Origin: Gemella sanguinis ATCC 700632
GTDB lineage: Bacteria; Bacillota; Bacilli; Staphylococcales; Gemellaceae
Length of the DNA stretch: 64,000 nt
Assembly: GCF_000701685.1 (NCBI RefSeq)
Contig: NZ_JNJO01000009.1
Coordinates: forward strand, 33,838-97,837
Reading direction: 5' to 3'
Shown: in pieces, positions 26,649 to 37,103 of the stretch
Layout of the letters: each line of letters opens with the position of its first letter
How positions within the stretch are numbered: position 1 is the first letter of the stretch
Notes under the pieces: model-generated
What the model was told of the DNA's origin: nothing
Databases searched by the model: none
The model's input: the letters and a program-made list of their open reading frames with translations, nothing else
Program-made: the position numbers and the translations under genes

Positions 26649-27890
26649 TTATAATAAATCTGAAAAATCTTCTTTAACTACTTTTTGTTCACTTATGTCT
26701 TTAGTTATTACTTGTCCATTTCTATCAAATAAATATGTTTTAACTGATGATAATGTTTCTTCAATTAACTCTGAATAATCATCTCGTGCTTCATACTGTT
26801 TTATTTTTTCTAATCTTGGTCGAGTTTTTGGAGCTTTAGGAGTAAATATTGTACAGCAATCTTCAAACGGTAAATTCGAGATTTCTAATGTATCAATATC
26901 TTGAGCTATTTTTATTATATCTACTTTATCCATAGTTAATAAAGGTCTCAAAACAGGTAGATTAGTTACCTCATTTATACAATTCATTGATTCTAAAGTT
27001 TGACTGGCAACTTGGCCTAATGATTCTCCAGTTGCAATAGCTAAACAACCTTCTTTATTTGCTACTTCTTCAGCTATACGCAGCATAAATCTTCTAGTAG
27101 ATGTCATAGTATAATTTGATGGTATTCTTTTTACAATTTCAGTTTGTAATTTTGTAAAATTAACAACATGAAGTTTAATTTTACCAACAACTTCACTAAG
27201 TTTAATTGTTAAATCAAATATTTTTTGAAGTGCTTCTTGTGATGTAAAAGGAGGAGATTGGAAATGAATCATTTCTACTTCAACACCTTTTACTTGTAAA
27301 GTATGAGCAGCAACTGGCGAATCTATTCCACCAGATAGTAATAACAAGGCTTTTGATGATGTATTAACAGGGAAACCACCAACACCTTTAATAAAATCTG
27401 TGAAAATAAAGATTCCTTCACTTCTTACTTCAACATTTATAATGAAGTCTGGTTGTTTTACATTAACTTTTAAGTTCTTATAATTAATAAGGACATGGCT
27501 ACCAAAAATATTATTTAACTCGTTGGTATGAAATTCGAAGTTTTTATTTGGTCTTTTTGTCTGTATTTTAAATGTATATTCCTTATCTAATTTAGTTTGT
27601 AATAAATTATCAATTACTTTTTTGGCATCCTCTACATCTAATTTAGCACGTAAAACAGGTGAAAAATTATGTATTCCAGGAACCTTTTTTAATTTAGACA
27701 TTATTTGTTCTACATCTTTGTTACTATCTAAATGTATATACATTCTGTCACGTTTAGTTTGAATATGAAAGCCTTCTAATCCTTTAAGATTATAACGTAT
27801 ATTTTTTGTAAGTTTTTTTAAAAATTCATTTCTATTACCAGATTTTAGTGTTAGTTCACCGTATCTAATTATAATATGACTATATTCCAC
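26649..27890 (-). CDS. thiI: tRNA 4-thiouridine synthase
   Basis: ThiI adenylates U8 of tRNA and transfers sulfur. The protein has 413 residues, with an N-terminal ferredoxin-like/THUMP region (about 1-165) and a PP-loop SGGIDSPVA near 186-194. The C-terminal rhodanese domain of E. coli ThiI is absent, as usual for Firmicutes, where a dedicated NifS-type desulfurase delivers sulfur. That gene is immediately upstream and overlaps by 11 bases, which supports a direct partnership. Confidence 0.95.
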   Translation of the reverse strand: MEYSHIIIRYGELTLKSGNRNEFLKKLTKNIRYNLKGLEGFHIQTKRDRMYIHLDSNKDVEQIMSKLKKVPGIHNFSPVLRAKLDVEDAKKVIDNLLQTKLDKEYTFKIQTKRPNKNFEFHTNELNNIFGSHVLINYKNLKVNVKQPDFIINVEVRSEGIFIFTDFIKGVGGFPVNTSSKALLLLSGGIDSPVAAHTLQVKGVEVEMIHFQSPPFTSQEALQKIFDLTIKLSEVVGKIKLHVVNFTKLQTEIVKRIPSNYTMTSTRRFMLRIAEEVANKEGCLAIATGESLGQVASQTLESMNCINEVTNLPVLRPLLTMDKVDIIKIAQDIDTLEISNLPFEDCCTIFTPKAPKTRPRLEKIKQYEARDDYSELIEETLSSVKTYLFDRNGQVITKDISEQKVVKEDFSDLL

Positions 27891-29031
27891 TTTCTATTAC
27901 CTCTCTAAATTTTTTATTGTATTCTTCTTTAAACACTTCAACAAATGTCTTTATTTCCTCTAGTTTAGTTTTATAAGAAAAACTAACTCGAATACTTCCT
28001 TCTATATTTTCTTTTGATAATCCTCTAGCATATAAAGCTTCATTCAGATGAAATGTTTTTGATGAGCAAGCACTTGTTGTTGAAACCATTATTCCACGTT
28101 CATTAAGAGAATTTATAATAGCTTCTCCTTTTATCTTAGGTAGACTAATATTTATTATTGAATCTACGTAATTATCATCTAATGGAGAATTAATAACAAC
28201 GTGGTTTATACTGTGAAGTTCATCAATTATTAATTTTTTGAATTCCCTATGTTTCTTTAAAACATCTGGTGTTATTTCATATGACAATCTAAGTGCTTTT
28301 GCTAAACTTACTGCTCCTGCTACATTAACTGTTCCACTACGAAGACCATTTTCTTGACCTCCTCCAAATGTAATATTATGAACTGTTCTTCTTGATTTAA
28401 GATAAAGAACTCCTACGCCTTTTATACCATGAAATTTATGAGCAGAAATAGAATAGCTATCAATATCGGATAAGTTAATTTCTTTTTTTAAAACACCTTG
28501 AACACCATCAACATGAAAATGAACTTTTGGATACTCTTTTAAAAGTTCAACTATTTCTTTAATCGGTTGAACTCCTCCATAAACATTATTTACGTGCATT
28601 ACACTAAGTAAAATTGTTTCTTTCGTAATGAGTGATTTTAGATGATTTAAATCTATTAAACCATTACTATCTACATTAAGATAATCTAAAATAAATCCTC
28701 TTCTTTCTAGTTCTCTATATGTCTCCAAAACAGAAGGATGTTCTATTTTTGAAACTATTATTCTATTACCAAAGTCTTTTTTATGCTCCAGTGAACCTAT
28801 AATAGCTATATTATTACTTTCTGTTGCACATGAAGTAAAATATATTGTTTCTTTTTCTACTTTTAGTATGTCTGCTACTTGTTTACGTGCAGCATCTAAT
28901 AATTTATTAGTTGTCTTTCCAAATTTATTAATACTAGCTGGATTCCCATAATAATTATCATTGACTTCAACAAAAGTTTCCAATACTTCTTTATAAGGTT
29001 TTGTTGTCGCACAATTATCTAAATATATCAT
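27880..29031 (-). CDS. Cysteine desulfurase, partner of ThiI (NifS/NifZ type)
   Basis: This PLP enzyme removes sulfur from cysteine. I chose ATG 29031 (MIYLDNCATTKPY, 383 residues), since GGGGAAGG lies about 8 bases upstream; a TTG at 29049 is in the ribosome site. The Schiff-base Lys is Lys199 in ISAHKFHG, and the persulfide Cys is in TTSACSSKTF near 321. It overlaps thiI, matching the Bacillus nifZ-thiI pair that makes 4-thiouridine in tRNA. Confidence 0.93.
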   Translation of the reverse strand: MIYLDNCATTKPYKEVLETFVEVNDNYYGNPASINKFGKTTNKLLDAARKQVADILKVEKETIYFTSCATESNNIAIIGSLEHKKDFGNRIIVSKIEHPSVLETYRELERRGFILDYLNVDSNGLIDLNHLKSLITKETILLSVMHVNNVYGGVQPIKEIVELLKEYPKVHFHVDGVQGVLKKEINLSDIDSYSISAHKFHGIKGVGVLYLKSRRTVHNITFGGGQENGLRSGTVNVAGAVSLAKALRLSYEITPDVLKKHREFKKLIIDELHSINHVVINSPLDDNYVDSIINISLPKIKGEAIINSLNERGIMVSTTSACSSKTFHLNEALYARGLSKENIEGSIRVSFSYKTKLEEIKTFVEVFKEEYNKKFREVIESGI

Positions 29032-29171
29032 TTTCGACACCTTCCCCAATTTTATTTAAATTAAAATTTATTTTTTACAAATTACTATAAAAGTATATAA
29101 CAAATATTAGGTTTAATCAATAAAAACCAATCATAAACAAATATTCATAATTTAATAAATTCATAAAAATA

Positions 29172-29217
29172 ACGACCATTAAAAAGTCAAGTTTGAATTA
29201 TAACTTTTAAAGGTCGT
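29172..29217 (-). terminator. Terminator of the thioesterase/plsC/cmk operon
   Basis: Arms ACGACC plus TTAAAAAGT and ACTTTTAAAGGTCGT (29172-29217), followed by a T-rich run on the minus strand. Confidence 0.8.
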
Positions 29218-29233
29218 ATCATTTTTAGTTTAA

Positions 29234-29656
29234 CTAGTTGTTGTTTACAACATCTTTTAAAATTTGATCCCATTTTGGTAAATATCTATCTACTCTTATG
29301 GCACGATCACTATCAGTTCCTAAAATATTATGTGATGTAGAAGCTAATATTACTATTACCCCATCAACATAAAATTCATAAGAAAATATGGTTTTTATAC
29401 CATTGTGTTTCTCAATCCATGTTTTGATGAAAATATCAGTGTTTTCGAAACGAATATTACTTTTAATTGAATATTTAACATCAATATCAGCATAGTATAA
29501 GTCATAATCAATTAATGAATCAATATCGATTCCTAAACCATTTAGATAATATTTTTTAGCTAAATTAAGCCAATCATATATGTATTTATTATCTAAATAA
29601 CCAGCACTATTAAAAAATTTTTTTTCTAATTTAAACTTTATAGTTTTTTCGTACAT
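29234..29656 (-). CDS. Hotdog-fold acyl thioesterase-like protein (4HBT superfamily)
   Basis: The protein has 140 residues. FFNSAGYLDNKYIYDWLNLA matches the 4HBT/YbgC helix with the GHVNN-like turn, but the usual catalytic Asp three residues before the Gly is Asn16. The enzyme may be weak, or may use another residue. It is translated right after plsC (start one base past its stop) and likely acts on acyl groups around phospholipid synthesis (inference from context). Confidence 0.72.
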   Translation of the reverse strand: MYEKTIKFKLEKKFFNSAGYLDNKYIYDWLNLAKKYYLNGLGIDIDSLIDYDLYYADIDVKYSIKSNIRFENTDIFIKTWIEKHNGIKTIFSYEFYVDGVIVILASTSHNILGTDSDRAIRVDRYLPKWDQILKDVVNNN

Positions 29657-29657
29657 A

Positions 29658-30245
29658 TTATTTCTCCTTTTCTATCAAATCAGAAATGCGTTGCATCAAT
29701 ATTTCAGTAATTTCATCATGGCTTTTCCCTTCTTCTTTCAAAGCATACGCATCTATTTCATCACCGACTACTAATTTGATTCTAGAAAATAATCTAAAGT
29801 TTTTATTAGGGATTATTGCAAATGGAATTATCTTTGTTCTAGCCCTAGAAGCTATAAATGAAGCTCCATTATGCGATTCACCTAAATCTAAATCTTTAGA
29901 GTGTGATCGTGTGCCTTCTGGGAAAATTCCTACAACCTCTCCCTCTTTTAATAATTTAATACTTTGATTAATAGCCGTTCTGTCAAATGTACCTCTTTTA
30001 ATTGGTATAGCACCTGTAGCTTTTAAAGTTTGTTTTATAAAAAATATTTTAAATAACTCTTCTTTAGCTATAAAACGTATTTCTTTGTTGAAAAATGCTG
30101 GGAACAACAATGGATCATGATTACTAAGATGATTCCCGGAAATAACAACACCTTTAGCATTTTCTATTTTTTCCCCATTAACTATCGTAACTTTATAAAA
30201 TAATCTATAAAATAATTTTAACGAACCTTTTACAAAATTATACAT
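29658..30245 (-). CDS. plsC: 1-acyl-sn-glycerol-3-phosphate acyltransferase
   Basis: PlsC acylates lysophosphatidic acid to phosphatidic acid at the membrane. The protein has 195 residues. The catalytic block HX4D appears as NHLSNHD near 38-44 and the substrate-binding motif as FPEGTRS near 113-119. An N-terminal hydrophobic/amphipathic helix anchors it. It lies 20 bases after cmk, with the thioesterase downstream, giving a lipid-linked cassette. Confidence 0.93.
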   Translation of the reverse strand: MYNFVKGSLKLFYRLFYKVTIVNGEKIENAKGVVISGNHLSNHDPLLFPAFFNKEIRFIAKEELFKIFFIKQTLKATGAIPIKRGTFDRTAINQSIKLLKEGEVVGIFPEGTRSHSKDLDLGESHNGASFIASRARTKIIPFAIIPNKNFRLFSRIKLVVGDEIDAYALKEEGKSHDEITEILMQRISDLIEKEK

Positions 30246-30264
30246 GTCTTTCTCCTATTTATTA

Positions 30265-30939
30265 TTAATTTTCTTTAAATTTAATCAATTCAATCATTTT
30301 TTCTACAACTTGATCAATCGTTAAATCTGTAGTATCAATTAAAATTGCAGAATCTACTTTAATTAAGGGTGCAATATCACGATTCTCATCTTGATAGTCT
30401 CGTGCTTTTATTTCCTCTTTAACTTTTTCATAATTAAGATCGGTTAGCCCTTGTCGTTCAAAATCCAAAACTCTTCTACGAGCTCTTTCTTCTACTGAAG
30501 CAGTTAAAAATATTTTCACATCAGCATTTGGTAAGACAACAGATGCAATATCTCGACCATCCATTATTATGTTATTACTCTTTGCTAAATTTCTTTGTGT
30601 ATCTATTAGAAACTCTCTTACTGCTGGAGATTTTGCAAACAAAGATGTGAATTTTGAAACCTCTGCAGTTCTTATTTTTTCGCTAACATCTTCTCCATTT
30701 ATAAACACATATTGCTTTTTATCAATAAACTTAACATCAAATTTAAGGGTAGATAAAAACTTTATTATTTTTTCTTCATTTAACTCTTTTAAATCATTAT
30801 TTAAAAAATTAAAAGTTATTGCTCTGTACATAGCACCAGTATCAACGTAGTTATATCCTAGTTTTTCCGCAACCATTTTTGTTATCGTGCTTTTTCCTGA
30901 ACCAGCAGGGCCATCAACTGCTACTGATATATATTTCAT
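30265..30939 (-). CDS. cmk: Cytidylate kinase
   Basis: Cmk phosphorylates CMP and dCMP, recycling CMP from RNA turnover and phospholipid synthesis. The protein has 224 residues, with the P-loop GPAGSGKST at 10-18, DTGAMYRA at 37-44 and the DGRDIASVVLPNA motif near 150. An extended -10 (TGCTATAAT near 30978) could be its promoter. The downstream plsC also links CMP release to lipid synthesis. Confidence 0.96.
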   Translation of the reverse strand: MKYISVAVDGPAGSGKSTITKMVAEKLGYNYVDTGAMYRAITFNFLNNDLKELNEEKIIKFLSTLKFDVKFIDKKQYVFINGEDVSEKIRTAEVSKFTSLFAKSPAVREFLIDTQRNLAKSNNIIMDGRDIASVVLPNADVKIFLTASVEERARRRVLDFERQGLTDLNYEKVKEEIKARDYQDENRDIAPLIKVDSAILIDTTDLTIDQVVEKMIELIKFKEN

Positions 30940-31070
30940 AATTTACCTCTCAGACAAATTTTTTCATTATCAATTATAGCACAAACTAGCCTTAAACACT
31001 AGTTTTAATAACAAAATATTTTATATTTAATCAAATTACGATTATATTTTTGAGGTAAGTAACAAAATCG

Positions 31071-33179
31071 TTATTTTAGCTTTAATCCTGCTAATTTAGC
31101 TAGTGCATTATTTTCTAATTTTTCTTGTTTCATATATTTTTTCATATCAACTCTACTAGCTTTGTCTTTTTTGTTATTTTTTATTTTTTTATCTAATTCT
31201 TTTTGTTTGATTGAGTTACCACATTGACATCTATATGTAGCATTTTCTCCACTACCGAATAATGTCATTTTTTTATGACAGTTTTCACATCTTAAATTAG
31301 TTAATCTACTTAATACTTCTTTGTTTCTACATTTTGGATTTGAACATTTTAATAATTTTGTTCCCTTCTTATCTACTTCAAGCATAAAACTATTGCATTC
31401 TTCACATTTTTTACCACTTATATTATCATGTTTAAATTTATCTTCACTATTTTTTATTTCATTGATACACTCATATGTATATTTTTTAATATCATTTAAA
31501 AATTTATCTTTTGAAAGTTTATTCTTTGCTATACTATCTAACTGTTTTTCCCAAACTGCTGTTAATGATGGGCTTTTCAAATTTTTAGGAACTAAATTTA
31601 ATAACTGTTTAGCCTTATTAGTAGTTTTAATCTTACCATTATCTAAAATTAGATAATCATTACTAAACAATTTCTCTAGTATATCTGCTCTTGTAGCTAC
31701 TGTACCGATACCATTTGTTTCTTTTAATATTTTTCTTTCTTTTTCATCTTCAACAAATTCAAATGGATTTTCCATCGCATATATTAAGCTTCCTTCGGTA
31801 TAGTAACTAGGAGGTGTGGTTTGTTTTTTATTGTAGATAAGTGAGTTTATTCTGTATTCATTTTTATCTAAAGAAACATTTTTATTATTAATATCTTCTT
31901 TACTTAATACTTTATATCCCTCTTCCAAAACCTTAATCCCTTTTGCGATAAATTCTTTATTTTCTAATTTAAATAAATATGTTGTCTCAATATATCTATA
32001 TTCCGGAAGAAGATTTTCTAAAAATCTTTTTGATACTAAATTATATATTTTTAATTCTAAATCCGATAAAGCTATATAGTTAGGCCTTTGTTCAGTAGGT
32101 ATAATAGCATGGTGATCGCTAACCTTAGAATTATTTATTATTCTTTTAGTATTAAATTCTTTTTCTTTTAATAACTTAGCAGTTATATCTTTATAATCTC
32201 CACCAATAGCTGCAACTCTTTCAGATATTGTATTTTTCATATCTGAAGTTAAATATCTACTATCAGTTCTAGGATATGTTAGTACTTTATGCTTTTCATA
32301 TAAACTTTGCACAATATTCAAAGTTTGCTTTGGAGAAAGTCCAAATAACACACTCGATAATTGTTGAATATCAGTAAGATTAAATAAAGGTTTAGGAGCA
32401 GAAGATTTAGTCTTTGTAATGATATCACTTAACTTAATTATTTTATCCTGATTTTCTTTAATAAATTTTTCAGCTTTTTCTATACTATACTCACTATTAT
32501 TACAGCTAAATTTGATATCTTCTACTTGGGCTTCAAAATTAAAGTAATCACGTGGTTTAAATTTTTTTATCTTCTCTTCTCGTTCCAAAACCATTTGTAA
32601 CGTAGGAGTTTGGACACGACCACAATTTAATGAAGCATTGTATTTTAATGTTAGAGCTCTAGAAGCATTAATTCCTACTAACCAATCTGCATTTGCTCTA
32701 GCAACTCCTGAATGATATAAACCTAAATAATCATTTCCATTTTTTAAATTATTAAAACCATCTTTTATTGCTTTATCTGTAACAGATGAAATCCAAAGAC
32801 GTTTAACTTTCTTTTGACACCTAGCTTTTTCTAAAATATATCTAGCAACAAGCTCACCTTCTCTACCAGCATCAGTAGCAATAATTATCTCATTTACATC
32901 TTTTCTATTCAATGCATTTTCAACAATTTTATACTGTTTATATGTTTTTTTAATGACTTCTGTTTTCATATACTTTGGTATCATAGGTAATTTTTCTAAC
33001 CCAACATTGTTAAACTCTTTATATTTATCTGGAGTTTGTAATGTAACTAAATGTCCTAAAGCCCATGTTACTACATATTTATCACCTTCAAGGCATCCAT
33101 TCTTATTCTGTTTTGCACCCAAATTTCTCGCTATATCACGAGCAACTGATGGTTTTTCACATAGAACCACACTTTTCAT
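31071..33179 (-). CDS. topB: DNA topoisomerase III (type IA)
   Basis: This topoisomerase relaxes and decatenates DNA via a 5'-phosphotyrosine. The protein has 702 residues, with an N-terminal TOPRIM domain (VLCEKPSVARDIA, DAGREGE) and the catalytic Tyr302 in TYPRTDSRYL. The C-terminal region has two to three zinc ribbons (CEEC, CSNPKC, CENC, CQC), as in TopB of Firmicutes. It has no operon partner; the plus-strand ntd gene is divergent. Confidence 0.96.
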   Translation of the reverse strand: MKSVVLCEKPSVARDIARNLGAKQNKNGCLEGDKYVVTWALGHLVTLQTPDKYKEFNNVGLEKLPMIPKYMKTEVIKKTYKQYKIVENALNRKDVNEIIIATDAGREGELVARYILEKARCQKKVKRLWISSVTDKAIKDGFNNLKNGNDYLGLYHSGVARANADWLVGINASRALTLKYNASLNCGRVQTPTLQMVLEREEKIKKFKPRDYFNFEAQVEDIKFSCNNSEYSIEKAEKFIKENQDKIIKLSDIITKTKSSAPKPLFNLTDIQQLSSVLFGLSPKQTLNIVQSLYEKHKVLTYPRTDSRYLTSDMKNTISERVAAIGGDYKDITAKLLKEKEFNTKRIINNSKVSDHHAIIPTEQRPNYIALSDLELKIYNLVSKRFLENLLPEYRYIETTYLFKLENKEFIAKGIKVLEEGYKVLSKEDINNKNVSLDKNEYRINSLIYNKKQTTPPSYYTEGSLIYAMENPFEFVEDEKERKILKETNGIGTVATRADILEKLFSNDYLILDNGKIKTTNKAKQLLNLVPKNLKSPSLTAVWEKQLDSIAKNKLSKDKFLNDIKKYTYECINEIKNSEDKFKHDNISGKKCEECNSFMLEVDKKGTKLLKCSNPKCRNKEVLSRLTNLRCENCHKKMTLFGSGENATYRCQCGNSIKQKELDKKIKNNKKDKASRVDMKKYMKQEKLENNALAKLAGLKLK

Positions 33180-33347
33180 TTTATTTCCTCACTATTTTAT
33201 TATTTTATATACTTAGGTATATTATAATAGAAAATCAATAAAATAACTAGTAGCTGTGTATAATCACTATCATCTATTATATTATTTATTTGTAAATTTC
33301 TTTTTAAAATATTATAATTTTTATAACAAACAAGGAGGAATATTCTA

Positions 33348-33806
33348 ATGAAACTATACCTAGCTGGTGCATTATTTAATGAGGCAGAAATTGCTCAAAG
33401 ATTAAAAGAAGGAAAATTATTAAATGAAAGATTTGGAGAAAAATTGTCTATATTTAATCCAATAGAACAACCTTTTAACGAAGATAAACAAACTTTACCT
33501 ACTCCACAAGATATTTTTAATGGTGATACAAACGCTGTAGAGAACTGTGATATTTTCTTAGCTGATGTTACCAATGAAGATAGTGGTGTTATGGTTGAAT
33601 TAGGAATAGCTATTGCATTAAATAAAAAAATTATTGCAATAAATTCTGATATAAGATTAAAATCTGCAAACAAATATGAAATTCCTAGTTACGCTATGAA
33701 TCACTACGTACTTGGCGGTATACTAAAGCATGGTAAATTAGTTTATAGTTTTGAAGAAGCTTTAGATGAATTAGAAAGTCTATTTTGTTTAAGTAAAAAG
33801 ATATAG
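33348..33806 (+). CDS. Nucleoside 2-deoxyribosyltransferase
   Basis: This enzyme exchanges bases between 2'-deoxynucleosides in salvage. The protein has 152 residues. The catalytic Glu84 is in SGVMVELGIA and the N-terminal MKLYLAGALFNEAE matches the family. An AAGGAGG Shine-Dalgarno lies upstream. It sits next to the purine block and could feed deoxynucleosides alongside de novo synthesis. Families of this fold also include the related DUF4406 proteins, but the active-site context is good. Confidence 0.9.
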   Translation: MKLYLAGALFNEAEIAQRLKEGKLLNERFGEKLSIFNPIEQPFNEDKQTLPTPQDIFNGDTNAVENCDIFLADVTNEDSGVMVELGIAIALNKKIIAINSDIRLKSANKYEIPSYAMNHYVLGGILKHGKLVYSFEEALDELESLFCLSKKI

Positions 33807-33815
33807 ATAATAAAG

Positions 33816-33848
33816 AAATGAGATATGATTAATTCATATCTCATTTAC
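33816..33848. terminator. Bidirectional terminator, ntd / purA
   Basis: A perfect 13-bp stem AAATGAGATATGA / TCATATCTCATTT (33816-33828, 33834-33846). Confidence 0.85.
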
Positions 33849-33860
33849 TTTTCTTATTGG

Positions 33861-35147
33861 TTATTTCCATAAATCTTCAAGTAGGTGTGTTTGTGTTCTA
33901 TCAGGTCCAGTTGAGAATACAGAAATTTTAACTCCTACTAATTCTTCGATTTTTTCTAAGTATTTTCTTGCGTTTTCAGGTAGTTCTTCTAATGAAGTTA
34001 CTCCAGTTATATCTTCTTCAAATCCTGGTAATGTTTCATATATTGGTTTACAATCTTTAATAATATTTTCATTTGCTGGATATTCAGTCAAGATTTCACC
34101 TTTGTAATCATAAGATGTACAAATCTTGATTTCTTTAAGTCCTGTAAGTACATCTAAACAGTTTACTGATAAATTAGTTAATCCTGATACACGCGCAGAG
34201 TGACGCATTACAACAGTGTCAAACCACCCAATACGGCGTGGACGTTTTGTTACAGTACCGTATTCATTTCCTACCTCACGAATAGTATCTCCTACCTCAT
34301 CAAATAACTCAGTTGGGAATGGACCGTCACCTACACGTGATGTATAAGCTTTAGAAATACCTAAAACTTTAAGTCCTTTAGTTGGAACAAAACCATTACC
34401 TATTGTTACTCCTCCTGCACTTGGATTAGATGATGTTACATAAGGATATGTCCCATGATCAATGTCTAACATTACACCTTGAGCACCTTCAAATAAAATA
34501 TTTTTATTTTCTTTTTGTGCATCTTCTAAAACTTTAGATGTATCAGTAACATATTGAGCTAATTTTTTACCATATTCAAAATATTCATTAAAAATTTCTT
34601 CAACAGTAAATCCATCAACACCATAGATTTTTTCAAATACTTCATTTTTTTCTACTAAATTAAGTTCTAATTTCTTTTTAAATAATTCTTCATCTAATAA
34701 ATCAGCTATACGAATACCACAACGTTTGTATTTATCTACATAACATGGACCAATACCTTTTTTTGTAGTACCTATTTTATTTTCACCACGACGAGCTTCT
34801 TCAACCTCATCTAATTTAAGGTGGTATGGAAGTACTACATGAGCTCTATTAGATATACGTAACCCATTACAAGTTACTCCACTTTCTTTTAGTCTATCAA
34901 TTTCTCCACAAATCCATTTAGGATCAACTACTAACCCATTTCCGATTACAGATAGTTTTTGATCATTAAAAATACCAGAAGGAATTAGTTGAAGTTTATA
35001 TGTTTTTCCATCAAATTTAATTGTGTGACCTGCATTATTACCACCTTGATAACGAGCGATTACATCAGCACGTTCTGCTAGAAAATCAGTAATTTTACCT
35101 TTCCCTTCATCTCCCCATTGTGAACCTACTACTACGATTATTGACAT
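33861..35147 (-). CDS. purA: Adenylosuccinate synthetase
   Basis: PurA joins IMP and aspartate using GTP to give adenylosuccinate, the first step to AMP. The protein has 428 residues, with GDEGKGK at 12-18 (Asp13 catalytic) and the GNNAGHT motif near 38-44. The start is supported by GGAGGCG. It is separated from fhs by a terminator and has its own promoter carrying a CGAAC site, so it is regulated separately from the purE operon, as in Bacillus. Confidence 0.97.
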   Translation of the reverse strand: MSIIVVVGSQWGDEGKGKITDFLAERADVIARYQGGNNAGHTIKFDGKTYKLQLIPSGIFNDQKLSVIGNGLVVDPKWICGEIDRLKESGVTCNGLRISNRAHVVLPYHLKLDEVEEARRGENKIGTTKKGIGPCYVDKYKRCGIRIADLLDEELFKKKLELNLVEKNEVFEKIYGVDGFTVEEIFNEYFEYGKKLAQYVTDTSKVLEDAQKENKNILFEGAQGVMLDIDHGTYPYVTSSNPSAGGVTIGNGFVPTKGLKVLGISKAYTSRVGDGPFPTELFDEVGDTIREVGNEYGTVTKRPRRIGWFDTVVMRHSARVSGLTNLSVNCLDVLTGLKEIKICTSYDYKGEILTEYPANENIIKDCKPIYETLPGFEEDITGVTSLEELPENARKYLEKIEELVGVKISVFSTGPDRTQTHLLEDLWK

Positions 35148-35187
35148 TAATTACGCCTCCTGAAAGCAATTATTTTATCCAATAACT

Positions 35188-35219
35188 ATTATACCATAAA
35201 TCTAACTAATTGCGAACGC
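35188..35219 (-). promoter_or_regulatory. purA promoter with CGAAC PurBox-like site
   Basis: An extended -10 TGGTATAAT (35196-35188) on the minus strand. GCGAACGC at 35212-35219 lies in the expected upstream region and contains the CGAAC core of PurR boxes. The rest of 35220-35360 shows no gene or clear signal. Confidence 0.5.
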
Positions 35220-35366
35220 TTTTTTATAAATTATTCAAAAATTAGTGTTATATACAAACTATTAAATATGCAAAGCACCTTAGTTTACTTTATTAATACC
35301 TTTATTAATTAAATTAAAAATATTCTAAATAATAAGAATTTTATTATTGATTATTTGTTGAATAAA

Positions 35367-35399
35367 AAAAAGAAGTTAGAGTTTTTCTAACTTCTTTTT
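35367..35399 (-). terminator. Terminator of the pur/fhs operon
   Basis: 14-bp arms AAAAAGAAGTTAGA / TCTAACTTCTTTTT (35367-35380, 35386-35399). Confidence 0.9.
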
Positions 35400-35403
35400 A
35401 CTT

Positions 35404-37059
35404 TTAGAATATACCTAAGATAGTTTCTGTTTCTTCATCAATATCAATATTTAAAGCACTTGGTACTTTAGGTAGTCCTGGCATAGTTAACACTTTATTT
35501 GCATAAGCTACAACAAATCCTGCACCACTTCTTAATTTGACATCATTAATTGTAATCTTAAATCCTGTTGGTCTTCCTTTAATTTTAGCATTATCAGTAA
35601 GCGAAACAGGAGTTTTAGCCATACAAACTGGTAAATTTTTGAAACCTAGAGATTCTATTCTTTCAATCTCTTCTTTTACTTCATCTGTAAAATTAACTCC
35701 ATCTGCACCATAAATTTCACGACAAACAGTTTCAATTTTTTCAATTATTGATTCTTCGTCTTTATATAGAAGTTGTAATTCTTTATTATTACCTTCAACT
35801 GACTTAACGACTTTTTCAGCTAAGTCAATTCCACCTTGGCCACCTTTTTCCCAAACTTCAGTTCTAGAAAACTCAACACCTTGTTCATTAGCCCAATTTT
35901 CTAAGAAAGCTAGTTCTTTTTCAGTATCTGTAACAAATACATTTAAAGCAACCACAATTGGTAAATTGAATTTTCTAAGGTTTTCAATGTGTTTTTCTAG
36001 GTTTTCTACACCCTTTGCTAAAGCCTCAAGATTTTCTTCCTTAAGATCTTTTTCTTCAATATCCCCATGTAATTTAAGTGCTTTAACTGTTGCTACAACT
36101 ACTGCAGCCTTAGGTCTAAGTCCTGACTTTCTACATTTAATGTTTAAGAATTTTTCTGCTCCTAAATCTGCACCAAATCCAGCTTCAGTAATTACATAAT
36201 CCGCATATTTTAATGCTGTTTTTGTAGCTAAAATTGAATTACAACCATGTGCAATATTAGCAAAAGGTCCACCATGAATTATTGCTGGATTATTCTCTAA
36301 TGTTTGTACAATATTTGGTTTAATTGCATCTTTTAATAATGATGTAATAACTCCTTCAATTTTTAAATCTTTTAAGTAAACAGGTTCTCCATTTTTGTTA
36401 TAAGCAACAAGTATATTTCTCAGCTTTTCTTTTAAATCACCAAGACTTTCTGATAAACAAAGTATAGCCATTATTTCACTTGCTACAGTAATATCAAAAC
36501 CATCATTTCTTTCTAAATCAGTACCTGCATTAACTTTGATATGTCTTAAATCACGTGCATTCATATCCATTACACGATTAAAGACAATTTTATCTATTTC
36601 TAATTCATTACCTTGAAATACATGGTTATTTACTAGTACTGCAATCGCATTATGAGCAGTTGTGATTGCATGCATATCGCCAGTAAAATGTAAGTTAATA
36701 TCTTCCATTGGCACCACTTGCGCATAACCACCACCAGCAGCTCCTCCTTTTCTTCCTAACACAGGTCCTAAAGAAGGTTCACGAAGAGCAACACATGATT
36801 TTTTACCAATTCTATTTAGAGCATCAGATAATCCGATTGTAACAGTAGATTTCCCTTCACCACTAGAAGTTGGGTTAATTGATGTAACTAATACTAAGTT
36901 TGCATCTTCTCTAATATCTTTCTTAATATTTTTAGTTTGTATTTTAGCTTTGTGATTACCATATAAAATTAGGTCTTCACTATTTATTCCTAATTTTGCA
37001 GCAACATCCGCTATATGTTTTTTTTCACATTCATTTGAAATTTGAAAGTCTGATTTCAT
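35404..37059 (-). CDS. fhs: Formate-tetrahydrofolate ligase
   Basis: Fhs makes 10-formyl-THF from formate, THF and ATP. 10-formyl-THF is used twice in purine synthesis, by PurN and PurH. The protein has 551 residues. The P-loop PTSSGEGKST is at 63-72, and PEAxGG-like AGGGYAQVVPMEDINLH and GGPFANIAHGCNS blocks are present. It is 44 bases past purB and ends the purine operon at a strong terminator, so its supply of formyl groups is co-regulated. Confidence 0.96.
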   Translation of the reverse strand: MKSDFQISNECEKKHIADVAAKLGINSEDLILYGNHKAKIQTKNIKKDIREDANLVLVTSINPTSSGEGKSTVTIGLSDALNRIGKKSCVALREPSLGPVLGRKGGAAGGGYAQVVPMEDINLHFTGDMHAITTAHNAIAVLVNNHVFQGNELEIDKIVFNRVMDMNARDLRHIKVNAGTDLERNDGFDITVASEIMAILCLSESLGDLKEKLRNILVAYNKNGEPVYLKDLKIEGVITSLLKDAIKPNIVQTLENNPAIIHGGPFANIAHGCNSILATKTALKYADYVITEAGFGADLGAEKFLNIKCRKSGLRPKAAVVVATVKALKLHGDIEEKDLKEENLEALAKGVENLEKHIENLRKFNLPIVVALNVFVTDTEKELAFLENWANEQGVEFSRTEVWEKGGQGGIDLAEKVVKSVEGNNKELQLLYKDEESIIEKIETVCREIYGADGVNFTDEVKEEIERIESLGFKNLPVCMAKTPVSLTDNAKIKGRPTGFKITINDVKLRSGAGFVVAYANKVLTMPGLPKVPSALNIDIDEETETILGIF

Positions 37060-37103
37060 TTCTTTACCTCACTTTTTGGGGGATTATATTATTATTTTAA
37101 TTA

